From the NCBI RefSeq assembly GCF_965137335.1, contig NZ_CBCRZD010000009.1: DNA of 64,000 nucleotides; one strand, given 5' to 3'. The notes below the pieces were generated by a model that did not search any database, was not told the origin of the DNA, and saw nothing but the letters and a program-made list of their open reading frames with translations. The DNA comes from Empedobacter stercoris. GTDB taxonomy: Bacteria > Bacteroidota > Bacteroidia > Flavobacteriales > Weeksellaceae. Below are positions 1 to 9,500 of the stretch, piece after piece; the stretch's first letter is position 1; every line of letters starts with the position of its first letter. Both the position numbers and the translations under genes were made by a program.

Positions 1-1
1 A

Positions 2-361
2 GACGCTCAAAACATTCAAGAATTAATCAATAAAAGAATATCCAGAATAGGTAGCAGCTGGATCAAAACCATGACTTTTGACAACGGAAAAGAGTTTGCC
101 GGACACAAACAAATAGCCGAAAAACACCATATCAAAACCTATTTNACCCGACCCTACACCTCGCAAGATAAAGGAACTGTTGAGAACAGAATAGGCTTGA
201 TAAGAAGATTTTTACCAAAGAAAACAGACCTGAATTTAGTAAGTAACTTAAGAATCAAACAAATAGAAAAATTAATTAACAATAGAAGAGTAAGAAAGTT
301 TGGCTATATTAGCCCTATCGAAAAACTAAAATCTACTTGGCCAGTTGCACTTATAACTTGA
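2..361 (+). mobile_element. IS30-family transposase, C-terminal part (cut by window edge)
   Basis: The reading frame is open from the left edge, so only the C-terminal part of the transposase is present. It carries the end of a DDE integrase core: TFDNGKEF with the second catalytic Asp, then RPYTSQDKGTVENR with the catalytic Glu, as in IS30-family enzymes, which cut and join IS ends. Position 145 is an ambiguous base (codon 143-145, TTN, probably Phe or Leu). The frame ends in TGA at 359-361. The last bases, about 341-363 (GTTGCACTTATAACTTGAAC), probably belong to the terminal inverted repeat, but the other end lies outside the window so this cannot be checked. The next gene starts only about 20 bases later. 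Confidence 0.85.
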
Positions 362-381
362 ACATGGCATTCTTTTAAAAT

Positions 382-684
382 ATGAAATCACTTTTCACTT
401 TAGCAACTCTTTCTACCTTCATACTTTTTTCTTGTAGCACAACTGTTACACACGATCGCTTATTTACAGGAGAAATTGTTAGAGATTGTACAGGAACTTA
501 CATTCGTATAGATAATAAAGTGGATTATTTGGTTTGCAATGCTGAAATACTTTCAGAAAAAAAAGAAGGTGAAAGTGTAAGTGTTATTTATGATTTTGAA
601 AAAACATGTGATGAGCTCGATAATAAAGCGACATGTATGATGTATCACGAACACAAAGGAAAAATTAGAATTAAGAAAAAATAG
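382..684 (+). CDS. small lipoprotein of unknown function
   Basis: A 100-residue protein that I do not recognise. Residues 1-18 form a lipoprotein signal: a hydrophobic stretch ending in the lipobox LFSC, with Cys18 the likely lipidated residue. The mature part is small and mixed in charge, has three further Cys (in DRDCTG-, LVCN- and KTCDELD-like contexts, plus TCMMYH), and ends in a basic tail, KIRIKKK. It reads towards the proline dehydrogenase gene and shares its terminator. The IS30 end lies just upstream, so the native promoter may have been displaced by the insertion. Envelope location is inferred from the lipobox only. Confidence 0.7.
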   Translation: MKSLFTLATLSTFILFSCSTTVTHDRLFTGEIVRDCTGTYIRIDNKVDYLVCNAEILSEKKEGESVSVIYDFEKTCDELDNKATCMMYHEHKGKIRIKKK

Positions 685-694
685 ATTGAATAAA

Positions 695-724
695 AAAATC
701 CACTCGTTTGAGTGGATTTTTATT
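695..724. terminator. bidirectional rho-independent terminator
   Basis: Perfect 11-bp stem (AAAATCCACTC / GAGTGGATTTT) with a 4-base loop, an A-run on the left and a T-run on the right. It can end both the lipoprotein gene (plus) and the proline dehydrogenase gene (minus). Confidence 0.85.
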
Positions 725-739
725 TATAATAAATTTCGA

Positions 740-1912
740 TTATTTCGATTTTTTACGACGTTCTAATTCTTTTTCAATCAACATCAATTCTCGTCCAGTT
801 TGTCCAGCAACAGAGGTATTTTCTTGTGCACGACGAACCAAGTATGGCATCACTTCTTTGATTGGTCCGTAAGGTAAATATTTTGCAATATTATAACCTA
901 AATGAGCCAAGTTAAACGAAATATTATCACTCATTCCGAATAATTGTCCAAACCAGAAATTAGGATTACTTTTCTCGATTCCATTTTCGTTCATTAATTT
1001 AATCAAAAATTCGCAACTTTCTTCGTTGTGCGAACCTGCAAATAAACCAAAACGCTCATGATGCGTTGTTATAAATTCTAAAGCTAAGTTATAATCTCTG
1101 TCTGATGCTTCCTTGTTTGGTTGAATTGGAGATGGATAACCTTCTGCTTGCGCACGTGCACGTTCTTTTTCCATATAAGCTCCACGAACAATTTTAAATC
1201 CTAAGAAATAACCTTCGCGTTCAGCTTTTGCATACATCTCTTTCAAATAAGCCAAACGGTCGTGACGATACATTTGCAACGTATTCCAAACCAAGGCACG
1301 TTTTGTATTGTACTTCATCATCATTTCGTCTGTCAAATCATCTGCAGATCCTTGCATCCAAGTTTCTTCTGCATCAATCATAATGTTAACGTCTAAATCG
1401 TAACCTTTTTGACAAACTGCTTCGAAACGTTGACGAATATTTGCCCAAGATTTTTCTTCTTCAGCTGTTAATGTTTGTTTTTTTCCTACTTTTTCAAATA
1501 ATTCGATTCGTCCAAATGCTGTAGGTTTAAAAACTACAAATGGAATTGAAGGATTTGATTTTGCCAAATCAACTAAGTGTAACATCACGTCACGAACTTC
1601 GTCAAATTGTTTTTCTTCTGTTAATCCTTCAATCGAGTAATCTAAAATAGAACTTACATGGTATTTAAATAATTCATTTGCTACAACCACACCTTGCTCT
1701 GCTGTTTCGCCTCCTACAAATTGTTTGTAAATTGTTTCGCGAATGGCAGGTTTAACGAATGGTAAATCTACGGCAAATGGTAAATTAAAAAACTTAGTTC
1801 CAAAACTTGTTAATGCGGGGCTTCCGATTAATTTGTATAAGTAATAGGCTTTCTTTAAATCTTTGTCAGATTTCGATTCGAAAGCAAACTGTGTATTGTC
1901 GAATAATGACAT
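740..1912 (-). CDS. proline dehydrogenase
   Basis: FAD-dependent proline dehydrogenase, which oxidises L-proline to delta-1-pyrroline-5-carboxylate and passes electrons to quinone. The protein has 390 residues, typical of the monofunctional form found in Bacteroidota rather than bifunctional PutA. It is a (beta/alpha)8 barrel with family motifs: MIDAEET at about 178-184, KIVRGAYMEKER at about 240-251, and the C-terminal YLPYGP...YLVRRAQEN at about 345-365, whose paired Arg (360-361) bind the proline carboxylate. No signal peptide; the enzyme is cytosolic or membrane-peripheral. It stands alone, with its own terminator at 695-724. A P5C dehydrogenase gene is not in this window. Confidence 0.95.
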   Translation of the reverse strand: MSLFDNTQFAFESKSDKDLKKAYYLYKLIGSPALTSFGTKFFNLPFAVDLPFVKPAIRETIYKQFVGGETAEQGVVVANELFKYHVSSILDYSIEGLTEEKQFDEVRDVMLHLVDLAKSNPSIPFVVFKPTAFGRIELFEKVGKKQTLTAEEEKSWANIRQRFEAVCQKGYDLDVNIMIDAEETWMQGSADDLTDEMMMKYNTKRALVWNTLQMYRHDRLAYLKEMYAKAEREGYFLGFKIVRGAYMEKERARAQAEGYPSPIQPNKEASDRDYNLALEFITTHHERFGLFAGSHNEESCEFLIKLMNENGIEKSNPNFWFGQLFGMSDNISFNLAHLGYNIAKYLPYGPIKEVMPYLVRRAQENTSVAGQTGRELMLIEKELERRKKSK

Positions 1913-1976
1913 GTGAGTTAATTATTTTTTGTGTTATATAACTTTACAAATTTATAATTAAAACATGATTAAAATA

Positions 1977-2005
1977 AAAAAACCTACAAGAAATTCTTGT
2001 AGGTT
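1977..2005 (-). terminator. terminator of rpmE2
   Basis: Perfect 10-bp stem (AACCTACAAG / CTTGTAGGTT) with a 5-base loop, followed on the minus strand by a T-rich run. It lies just downstream of rpmE2. Confidence 0.85.
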
Positions 2006-2042
2006 TTGATATATTTTAATGGTATAAAATAGTTGTCTATTC

Positions 2043-2291
2043 TTATCCTCTTTTAGCATATTTGCTTCTGAATTTGTCGATACGTCCTGCAGTATCAACC
2101 AATTTAGATTTACCTGTGTAAAATGGGTGAGATGTAGAAGAAATCTCCATTTTGATTAATGGGTACTCTACTCCGTCAACAACTAATGTATCTTTAGTAT
2201 CTGCACAAGATTTTGTGATGAATACTTCTTCGTTAGACATATCTTTGAATGCTACTAAACGGTAATTTGTTGGGTGGATATCTTTTTTCAT
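2043..2291 (-). CDS. rpmE2: 50S ribosomal protein L31 type B
   Basis: Type B L31, a large-subunit protein at the bridge to the 30S head. The 82 residues match the family closely (MKKDIHP start, VEISSxSHPFYTGK-like core, KFRSKYAK end). It has a single Cys and lacks the CxxC pairs of zinc-binding type A L31, so it is the zinc-independent form. It has a consensus promoter at 2326-2356 and may also be read from a second upstream promoter at 2469-2498, which would pass through a possible 32-codon ORF first. Confidence 0.97.
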   Translation of the reverse strand: MKKDIHPTNYRLVAFKDMSNEEVFITKSCADTKDTLVVDGVEYPLIKMEISSTSHPFYTGKSKLVDTAGRIDKFRSKYAKRG

Positions 2292-2325
2292 TTTTTTAAT
2301 CTTCTTTGTTAACTTTATTGGAGTG

Positions 2326-2356
2326 CAAAGATAATATTATTTTGAGAATGTTGCAA
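2326..2356 (-). promoter_or_regulatory. rpmE2 promoter, Bacteroidota type
   Basis: On the minus strand, TTG (2356-2354), a 20-base spacer and TATCTTTG (2333-2326) match the known Bacteroidota primary-sigma consensus TTG / TAnnTTTG. Transcription would start about 30 bases before the rpmE2 ATG. Confidence 0.7.
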
Positions 2357-2455
2357 TCAATTTGACTGAAAAAACATCTTAAACAATACGTTAAGCAAAT
2401 TTAATTTCGAGTGTAATGGGCTTCTTAAAATTAAACCTGCACTTCTTGTACACAT
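2357..2455 (-). other. candidate 32-codon leader ORF upstream of rpmE2
   Basis: A 32-codon ORF with an ATG start and TGA stop, beginning MCTRSAGLIL, lies between the two promoters that read towards rpmE2. The ATG is about 14 bases after the -7 element at 2469-2476, a normal leader length here. I know of no family it matches. It may be a leader peptide, a small protein or a chance ORF inside a leader RNA. Confidence 0.25.
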
Positions 2456-2468
2456 TTTTTTTGTGGTG

Positions 2469-2498
2469 CAAATATAAACATTTTCGTTATTTGTACAA
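2469..2498 (-). promoter_or_regulatory. second consensus promoter upstream of rpmE2
   Basis: On the minus strand, TTG (2498-2496), a 19-base spacer and TATATTTG (2476-2469). The match to the Bacteroidota consensus is as good as at known genes, although the nearest annotated start (rpmE2) is about 180 bases away. Confidence 0.55.
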
Positions 2499-2536
2499 AT
2501 ATTTTTCTCAGATTCTCTCTATAAAAATCTAATTTT

Positions 2537-2544
2537 TATCTTTG
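2537..2544 (+). promoter_or_regulatory. -7 element for the beta-helix lipoprotein
   Basis: TATCTTTG matches TAnnTTTG, with the gene start about 60 bases downstream. I see no good -33 TTG at the right spacing. Confidence 0.4.
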
Positions 2545-2605
2545 TCTTATAAACAATAAATCACTGCATTTGTTGTTTACCTATTATCAATGAATCATTA
2601 ATTCT

Positions 2606-3979
2606 ATGAATGTAAAAACATTTGTCGCTGGACTTGGTATCGCTTCTTTGATTGGTTTTCAATCATGTCGCGATGATTTTGACTATGATCCAATTAGTTC
2701 TGAATTACGCTATAGCAAAGATACTGTTTCCGTAGACACCGTATATAATTTTTCAAAATCAGAGACATATCTCTTAAAAATTTATAACCCGGAAAATGAT
2801 GATCGCGTGATTCCGAAAATTTATTTGACACGTGGAGATCAATCATTTTTTAATATTAATGTTGACGGAAAAGCAGGAACAAGTTTCGAAAATGTTCCTA
2901 TCCGTAAAAAAGATAGTTTATTTATTTTCGTTGAAGTTAATGCACAAGAAGCGCCTCAAAATCCATTATACGATGATGAAATTAATTTCGAAACATCTAA
3001 TTCTTCGAAAAAGATTAAATTATTATCGTGGATAGAAAAAGCTAAAATTCATCCGAAAGATGCTACGATTTCTTCTGCTAATTGGAATGTAAATGAAGCG
3101 CAAGTGATTGATGGAAATTTAACTGTTACCAGCGATTTAACAATTGACAAAGGTGCGAAAGTATATTTCAAAAAAGGTGCGAGTTTAACGATTGGTAACA
3201 ACGCGAAACTTATGGTAAATGGTGCTTTGAATGAGGAAGTAAAATTCCGTTCGGCTCGTCATGACAACAAATATGATTCGATTCCTGATCAATGGAATAA
3301 AATAGAATTAGCGCCAAATAGTACGTCAAAAATTAATTATGCTAAAATTATTGGTGCCGATACTGGTTTACATGTGAACAATGCGAAGTTAGAGATTAGT
3401 AATGCGAAGATTGTTAATAATCAATCGTACGGAATTTTAGCTACAAACGCCACAATTACTGGTCATAATTTGGTTATGAACAACAGTAATTTAGCAACTT
3501 TAGCTATAGAATATGGTGGATCATACGAATTTTATCATTCAACATTTGCTAATTATTTCAATTTTGCAACTGCGGCCGGACCAGCTTATTCACTTTTCTT
3601 GAGTAACGAAAACAATGATAAAAATGTTTCGGCTTTAACAAAAGCGACTTTTGGAAACTGTATTTTTTATAATGAACGTACACCAAATGCAATCGTATTA
3701 GATAAAAAAGATGGTGCTCCATTTAATTATTTATTCGATACCAATATTATTCATAATTCGGATATCTCAACATTAAATGTAACAACTGCTCCAAATTTCT
3801 TGGACAATATTACATTAAACCCAATGTTTGAAAACACTGATTATAATGCCAATAAACTATGGCTAAAAGCCGAATCTCCTGCAAAGAATAAAGGAAAATT
3901 TAGTTTTGCACAACAATTTCCGTTAGATTATAATGGTCAACCACGAGGAACGACTCCTACGATTGGGGCATATCAATAA
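2606..3979 (+). CDS. lipoprotein with right-handed parallel beta-helix domain
   Basis: A 457-residue surface or periplasmic lipoprotein. Residues 1-21 are a lipoprotein signal with lipobox FQSC (Cys21). About 30-135 is a beta-rich N-terminal domain. About 150-430 is a series of short repeats typical of a parallel beta-helix (TVTSDLTIDKGAKVYFKKGASLTI-like turns, then ladders of NNAKL, NNQSYGILATN). The C-terminus ends in PLDYNGQPRG...IGAYQ, the signature of the choice-of-anchor Q group of Bacteroidota beta-helix proteins. No catalytic residues can be assigned. It stands alone between its promoter and a strong terminator. Polysaccharide binding or an adhesin-like role is possible but only inferred. 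Confidence 0.8.
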   Translation: MNVKTFVAGLGIASLIGFQSCRDDFDYDPISSELRYSKDTVSVDTVYNFSKSETYLLKIYNPENDDRVIPKIYLTRGDQSFFNINVDGKAGTSFENVPIRKKDSLFIFVEVNAQEAPQNPLYDDEINFETSNSSKKIKLLSWIEKAKIHPKDATISSANWNVNEAQVIDGNLTVTSDLTIDKGAKVYFKKGASLTIGNNAKLMVNGALNEEVKFRSARHDNKYDSIPDQWNKIELAPNSTSKINYAKIIGADTGLHVNNAKLEISNAKIVNNQSYGILATNATITGHNLVMNNSNLATLAIEYGGSYEFYHSTFANYFNFATAAGPAYSLFLSNENNDKNVSALTKATFGNCIFYNERTPNAIVLDKKDGAPFNYLFDTNIIHNSDISTLNVTTAPNFLDNITLNPMFENTDYNANKLWLKAESPAKNKGKFSFAQQFPLDYNGQPRGTTPTIGAYQ

Positions 3980-3983
3980 AATT

Positions 3984-4018
3984 AAAAAGCTCAATCATAA
4001 TTTGATTGAGCTTTTTTT
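3984..4018. terminator. bidirectional terminator
   Basis: AAAAAGCTCAATCA and TGATTGAGCTTTTTT form a 14-bp stem with a 5-base loop and A/T runs on both sides. It serves the beta-helix lipoprotein (plus) and umuC-umuD (minus). Confidence 0.85.
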
Positions 4019-4044
4019 ATGAACTATAATTCATTTAAATAAAT

Positions 4045-4503
4045 CTAAATTCGATTACTTTTTTCTCTAACTAATACGCCTACAACACCTAAAATAATCA
4101 CCTCATCACTTTCTTGTATTTGTACACAATTTTTATAGCTCGCGTTAAGAGCAACTAATTTATTATTGACTTTATCAAAACGTTTCAAGGTATAATCATC
4201 ATGATTGACTGATACAATTATATCATCATTATGCAAAGGAATCAAATCTGTTCGAATCACCAAAACATCATTTTTTTGATAAACAGGATACATCGAATCT
4301 CCACCAACCACAATCAAAAAAGTAGATTCTGGATGCGTTAAATAACGTTCGTCCAAACTTATTTTATCGTTTACAAAATCTTCTGCAGGCGAAGGAAAAC
4401 CTGCATTTACTTGACCAAAATTTGGAATATAATATTTTTCACCTTCCGTATTGATTTCAAAAACATTTAATTCTTTATCTATTATTTTTATGTCTTGCTT
4501 CAT
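4045..4503 (-). CDS. umuD: UmuD-like S24 peptidase
   Basis: Self-cleaving accessory subunit of the UmuD'2C lesion-bypass polymerase. The 152 residues carry the S24/LexA-type fold: cleavage site Ala34-Gly35 in VNAGFPSP, nucleophile Ser70 in GGDSMYP and general base Lys107 in YTLKRF. There is no N-terminal DNA-binding domain, which separates it from LexA. On the minus strand the gene follows umuC after 10 bases, so the pair is one transcript but in the order umuC-umuD, the reverse of the usual umuDC order. Confidence 0.92.
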   Translation of the reverse strand: MKQDIKIIDKELNVFEINTEGEKYYIPNFGQVNAGFPSPAEDFVNDKISLDERYLTHPESTFLIVVGGDSMYPVYQKNDVLVIRTDLIPLHNDDIIVSVNHDDYTLKRFDKVNNKLVALNASYKNCVQIQESDEVIILGVVGVLVREKSNRI

Positions 4504-4513
4504 TTTTTATAGT

Positions 4514-5770
4514 TTAATAAACAACTAATAAATCCTTCCATTTTGTGGTATAACAAGGAGACAATTTATTTTGACGCATTTTCCATGTTTTATTCAAATC
4601 CTGCGAAGCTAACTTTATTTTTGCGGCACCAAACTTCTTGTTCATCGTATCAATTGCTTTCATCAAATTAGGATGATGTTGATTTTCTTCTTCAAAAAGT
4701 GACAATTGTTTTTGATCCGAAGAAACAATTCCCGAAACCACTACCCCAGCCTTTTTGTACTCGTATCCTTCTTTATAAATTTGTTCAAAAACCTTTATTG
4801 CAAACTTAGACAAGGTAATACTCGAATTGGATTCATAAGGCAATTGACACGAAATAGAACGATAATATTGTGGTTTATTTTTATCAAAATTATTGGTCTG
4901 AATGAATACTGTAATCAAATTGCAAGATGATTTCTGTTTACGAAGTTTTTCTGCACACGAAACAGCAAAAGTCGAAACACGCTCTTTCACATATTCAAAA
5001 TCACTGGTATATTCTTCGAAGCTACGTGTTGTTGCAATACTTTTTTTCGCTGAAACGGTTTCTAAATCTAAAACAGCTTCTCCTAATAAATCTTTTTTCA
5101 GACGTAAACCAACAATCGAAAATTCTTTTCGAAGAAAATCATCTTTTAATTGTACAGAATCGAGTGCTTTTTTAACACCTATCCACCTCAATCGTTGAGA
5201 CATTCGTCGACCAATTCCCCATACATCTTCTATATCTAACCATTTCAGTGCTTTGTAAATTTGTTCTTGCGTTTTGATTACATACACACCTTGGTGAATT
5301 TCTGGAAATTTTTTCGCAATATGATTGGCTAATTTTGCCAATGATTTTGTTGGTGCAATTCCAACACAAACGGGTAATTTGGTAAACTGATATATTTTAG
5401 ATTTGATTTCTAATCCGTAATTTTTCAAATCAAAACGATTAAATCCTTCTAATTTTAGAAAACATTCATCGATCGAATAAATCTCATAATCAGGTGAATA
5501 CGTCGATAAAATTGACATCACTCGATTGCTCATATCCGCATATAATTGATAATTAGACGAAAAAACCTCTATCTTTTTTTGTTCAAAAATTCGTTTAAAT
5601 TGATGTGCAGGTGCTCCCATTGGAATCCCCTCTAACTTCGCTTCTGCAGAACGCGAAATGACACAACCATCATTATTAGACAAAACAACTATAGGCTGAT
5701 GAAGAAGTTTCGGTTGAAATACACGATGACAACTGGCATAAAAATTATTACAATCAATTAAAGCGAACAT
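4514..5770 (-). CDS. umuC: Y-family DNA polymerase UmuC
   Basis: Catalytic subunit of DNA polymerase V, which copies past lesions during the SOS response. The 418 residues include the N-terminal motif ALIDCNNFYASC (Asp6), the catalytic acidic pair in YSIDECF (Asp101, Glu102), the CVGIAPTKSLAKLAN motif near 136-150, helix-hairpin-helix thumb residues (WGIGRRM) near 185, and a C-terminal tail typical of UmuC (MNKKFGAAKIKLASQ). ATG start at 5770. The short upstream region (5771-5834) contains CACATCGTG, a 3-base half-site repeat that could be an SOS operator, but this is weak. It leads the pair, with umuD downstream. Confidence 0.95.
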   Translation of the reverse strand: MFALIDCNNFYASCHRVFQPKLLHQPIVVLSNNDGCVISRSAEAKLEGIPMGAPAHQFKRIFEQKKIEVFSSNYQLYADMSNRVMSILSTYSPDYEIYSIDECFLKLEGFNRFDLKNYGLEIKSKIYQFTKLPVCVGIAPTKSLAKLANHIAKKFPEIHQGVYVIKTQEQIYKALKWLDIEDVWGIGRRMSQRLRWIGVKKALDSVQLKDDFLRKEFSIVGLRLKKDLLGEAVLDLETVSAKKSIATTRSFEEYTSDFEYVKERVSTFAVSCAEKLRKQKSSCNLITVFIQTNNFDKNKPQYYRSISCQLPYESNSSITLSKFAIKVFEQIYKEGYEYKKAGVVVSGIVSSDQKQLSLFEEENQHHPNLMKAIDTMNKKFGAAKIKLASQDLNKTWKMRQNKLSPCYTTKWKDLLVVY

Positions 5771-5834
5771 GCTGCAAAGTTGAGAAGATTAAACGCCACA
5801 TCGTGTCATCGAAAATGTTAATTTAATAAAAAAT

Positions 5835-5860
5835 AAAGCCACTCCAATTGAAGTGACTTT
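5835..5860 (-). terminator. terminator of the CC0125-type lipoprotein gene
   Basis: Imperfect hairpin AAAGCCACT...AGTGACTTT with a CAATTG apex, followed on the minus strand by CTTTATTTTTTATT. It separates the lipoprotein gene from umuC-umuD. Confidence 0.65.
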
Positions 5861-5864
5861 TCAG

Positions 5865-6293
5865 TTATTTCATTTTATATTTTTTGCGCAATTCTTTTAC
5901 GACAACATCTGGTTCGTAAACGGTTTGATATTTTAATGGTTTATTGTTTTTGAAATATTGTACTTTCAACCATGTATCGTTAGTATCTAACTTCGTGTAA
6001 CTGTTACTTTTTTCTAAAACTTTTTCGTTTACGGTGCTCAATACAGCAAAATAATCAAAGTTATTTCGTTGTCCTATTTCCGCTGCTCTTAACAAAGCAT
6101 AATCAAATGTTCTTCCTTTTTTATTGTACTCATTTCCTTCAAATGTTACAATATACGTATCATTATTCACCTTTTCTTCGGTGTAACCTCCTGTTCCATT
6201 ATATTTTTGGTATGCAACAGCTTTGCTGTTATTACAGCTTGCCAAAGTCAATACAAAAACTCCAGCACATAAAATTTGAGTTATTCTTTTCAT
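5865..6293 (-). CDS. CC0125/CC1285-like lipoprotein
   Basis: A 142-residue lipoprotein with lipobox LASC (Cys20). The mature part has the pattern of the CC0125/CC1285 lipoprotein family: GGYTEEKVNNDTYIVTFEGN, then a YALLRAAEIG helix and FDYFAV, about 37-85. The function of the family is not known to me. The basic C-terminus (KELRKKYKMK) is unremarkable. It is a single gene with its own terminator. About 270 AT-rich bases separate it from the divergent ccsBA gene. Confidence 0.7.
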   Translation of the reverse strand: MKRITQILCAGVFVLTLASCNNSKAVAYQKYNGTGGYTEEKVNNDTYIVTFEGNEYNKKGRTFDYALLRAAEIGQRNNFDYFAVLSTVNEKVLEKSNSYTKLDTNDTWLKVQYFKNNKPLKYQTVYEPDVVVKELRKKYKMK

Positions 6294-6538
6294 ATTAAAT
6301 TAAATTGGTAAAAAGAGCTTTAACAAAAGTTGTTCCTTTTACAACTAATTTTAAGAAATCTAAATATTTTCTTAACAAATTATTTTTTAATAAATGACAT
6401 TCATTTCATATTCCCTTTTAAAGTCATTAAATTCAAAACATTAACATTCTTTTCTCGACCACTTATTTAACATTCTATTAACTCATTGATTCTAATAAAA
6501 ATCATTTAAGTTATAATGCTTTATCTGATAAACTCGCC

Positions 6539-6546
6539 TATTTTTG
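6539..6546 (+). promoter_or_regulatory. -7 element for ccsBA
   Basis: TATTTTTG matches TAnnTTTG and lies 17 bases before the ATG, implying a very short leader. No clear -33 TTG is seen. The rest of 6294-6538 is AT-rich and shows no gene. Confidence 0.45.
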
Positions 6547-6563
6547 TAAATCAATTATAAGTA

Positions 6564-9500
6564 ATGAGTAAATTAGAAAAATATCTATTTTCTACCAGAA
6601 CCATGACGGTCTTGCTGTTTATCTACGCAATCGCTATGGGGTATGCCACTTTCATTGAAAATGACTACGATACGGCTACTGCAAAAGCTGTTATTTACGA
6701 GGCAAAGTGGTTTGAGGTTTTAATGATTTGGTTAATCGTACTGTTCTTAATGAACATCAAACGATACAGATTATGGTCAAAGGAAAAATTGCCTTTATTG
6801 GTTTTCCACTTAGCATTTTTGTTTATTTTCATTGGAGGAGGAATTACTCGCTACATCAGTTTCGAGGGTGAAATGCCTATTCCAGAAGGAGGTACAAGCA
6901 ACGAAATTACATCATACAAATCTTATTTCAAGATGATGGTTGATGACGGAACACAACGTTTGGCGTACGACAATCATCAATACAATATGACGTATTTTGA
7001 TCGAAAAGACAGCACAAACTCTTTGTTATACAGACAATTTGAAGGTGAATACCAGTTCAAAGACAAAGTAATCAAACTACGCACATTTGATTTTGTTCCA
7101 CATGCTTTGGATACAATTGTAAGAAGAAAAGACGGGATTAACGTTTTGGAAATTGTTACAGTTGGTCAAGGTGGACGTAATTCAGTTTTTATTCGTAATG
7201 GTGAAATCAAAAGCGTTAACGGAACACTTGTCGCGTATAACCGTCCGCAAGATGGCGCTGTACAAATTACAGGTGAAGGAGAAAATTTGACTATCAAATC
7301 TCCTTTCGAAGGTGATTATATACAAATGGCTGGTCAAGAGATTGGACAAGTAACAGACATGCAAAAATTGCAAGAAGGCGCTGGTAAAGTTGAATTTAAT
7401 GTTGCTGCTCCATTAAAATTGCGTTCGTTATATACCATTAACGATGCTCAGTTTGTGATTCCAAACCCTTCGTTCAAAGGAGAAGTTTTATACAGACAAG
7501 GTTCTAAATTTAAAGCAGACGAAAAAAATCTTCCTGGCGCTATTAGAGCAGAAGTGATTGTTGGTGACAAACGTGATACAGTAACTATTGTTGGAGGAAA
7601 AGGTGTTTCGAATTACTCTGCAGATGTCCAAATTGACGGAATGAATATTTCGTTAGGATATGGTTCTAAGATGGTAAAAGTTCCGTTTAGTATTCGTTTA
7701 GATGACTTTATTTTAGATCGTTATCCTGGTTCTACCAATCCATCTTCTTTCGAATCTAATATTACAGTTATCGATGAAGGAAAAGAAACAAAACATCACA
7801 TTTATATGAACAATGTAATGGATTATAAAGGTTATCGTTTTTTCCAATCAAGCTATTTCCCTACAGAGGACGGAACAATTTTATCTGTTAACCAAGACTG
7901 GTGGGGAACTAATATTACTTACTTAGGTTATTTTATGTTATTTGGAGGAATGTTTGTTTCTTTATTCTGGAAAGGAACTCGTTTCTTACAGTTAAACTCT
8001 TTATTAAAAAGTTTACACACGAAAAAAACAACTATTTTACTTCCGTTCTTTTTATTGTCTGGATTAGCTTTTGCTCAAAATCCTACAACGACTGATGGAA
8101 ATAAAGCAACGCACCAAAAAATAACAACTGAACCTGATCAAAATGTACATTCTCCAGAACATATCGTAAACTTCTCTTCGGAGATGGCTAATGGCGATGA
8201 GTTGGCGAAAGGAGTTAAAATTCCAGATGAACATGCTGACAAATTTGGTCATTTACTAATTCAAGATATCGAAGGACGTATAAAACCTGTGAATACACAG
8301 TCGTTAGAAATTCTTCGTAAAGTCTATAAAAAAGATAAATTTCACGGTTTATCTGCTGACAAATGGTTTATCTCTTTACAATTAGACCCTTCTTATTGGG
8401 TGAATGCACCTATGATTAAAGTTGGTTCTAAAGGAGGAGATCAATTAGCGAAAATAACAAATGCGAATGCTGATGGTTATACATCGTTAATGAATTTGAT
8501 TGATCCTAAAACAACTCGTTTCAAATTAGACAAAGCCTATAACGAAGCGTTCTCAAGAAAACCTTCTGAGCGTTCAAAATTTGATGAAGAAGTTATTTCG
8601 GTAACAGAACGTTTCAATATTTTAGATCAAACAGCAAAAGGGTATCAGTTAAAAATCATTCCTGTACAAAATGATCCATCAGAACGTTGGACTTCTTGGA
8701 TTTATCAGACACAAGAAAATCCTGTCGAAATTGATACAATGGCACTTGGAATGGTGAGTGTATATTTTAACATGGTATCAAAAGGTATAGAAAATGGTGA
8801 TTGGACACCTGCTGATAATGCAGTTGATTACATTGATAAATACCAACACAAATGGGGGAAAAATGTTGTTCCTTCTGCAACAAAAGTTGAAATCGAAGTA
8901 TTATACAACAAATATAATGTGTTCTTTTGGGTGATGGTTGCTTATGCAACTGTTGGTGGAATTTTAATGATTTTATCATTCATTCAATTATTCTCAGAAA
9001 GCAAAGCATTACACCGAATCATCAACGTTTGTTTAGGATTATTGTTAGTCATCTTTATAGGACAAGCAATAGGACTGGGTGTTCGTTGGTACTTAACAGG
9101 ACACGCACCTTGGTCGAACGGATACGAAGCCATTGTATTTATCTCTTGGGTGAGTGTATTGGCTGGACTATTATTATACAAAAACCGAAACGCATTTATT
9201 CCAACTACAGGAGCTATGGTTGCTGTAATTATGATGGGGTTTGCGCACGGAGGTTCTATGTTAGATCCACAAATTACACCATTGGTACCTGTACTTAAAT
9301 CGTATTGGTTAATTGTACACGTTGCAATTATTGTTTCGTCTTATGGTTTCTTTGGATTGAGTGCAATTTTAGGCGTTTTCTCGTTAATTATTATGATGAT
9401 TAAACCAAACAAGAAGATTGAAATTTCGTTAAAAGAAATGACTTACGTTTCTGAAATGTCTTTAACAATCGGTATTTACCTACTTACTGTCGGAACATTT

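Noticed and set aside
8927..9298. 123-codon plus-strand frame
   Set aside because: A shadow inside ccsBA in another frame, with no protein-like composition.
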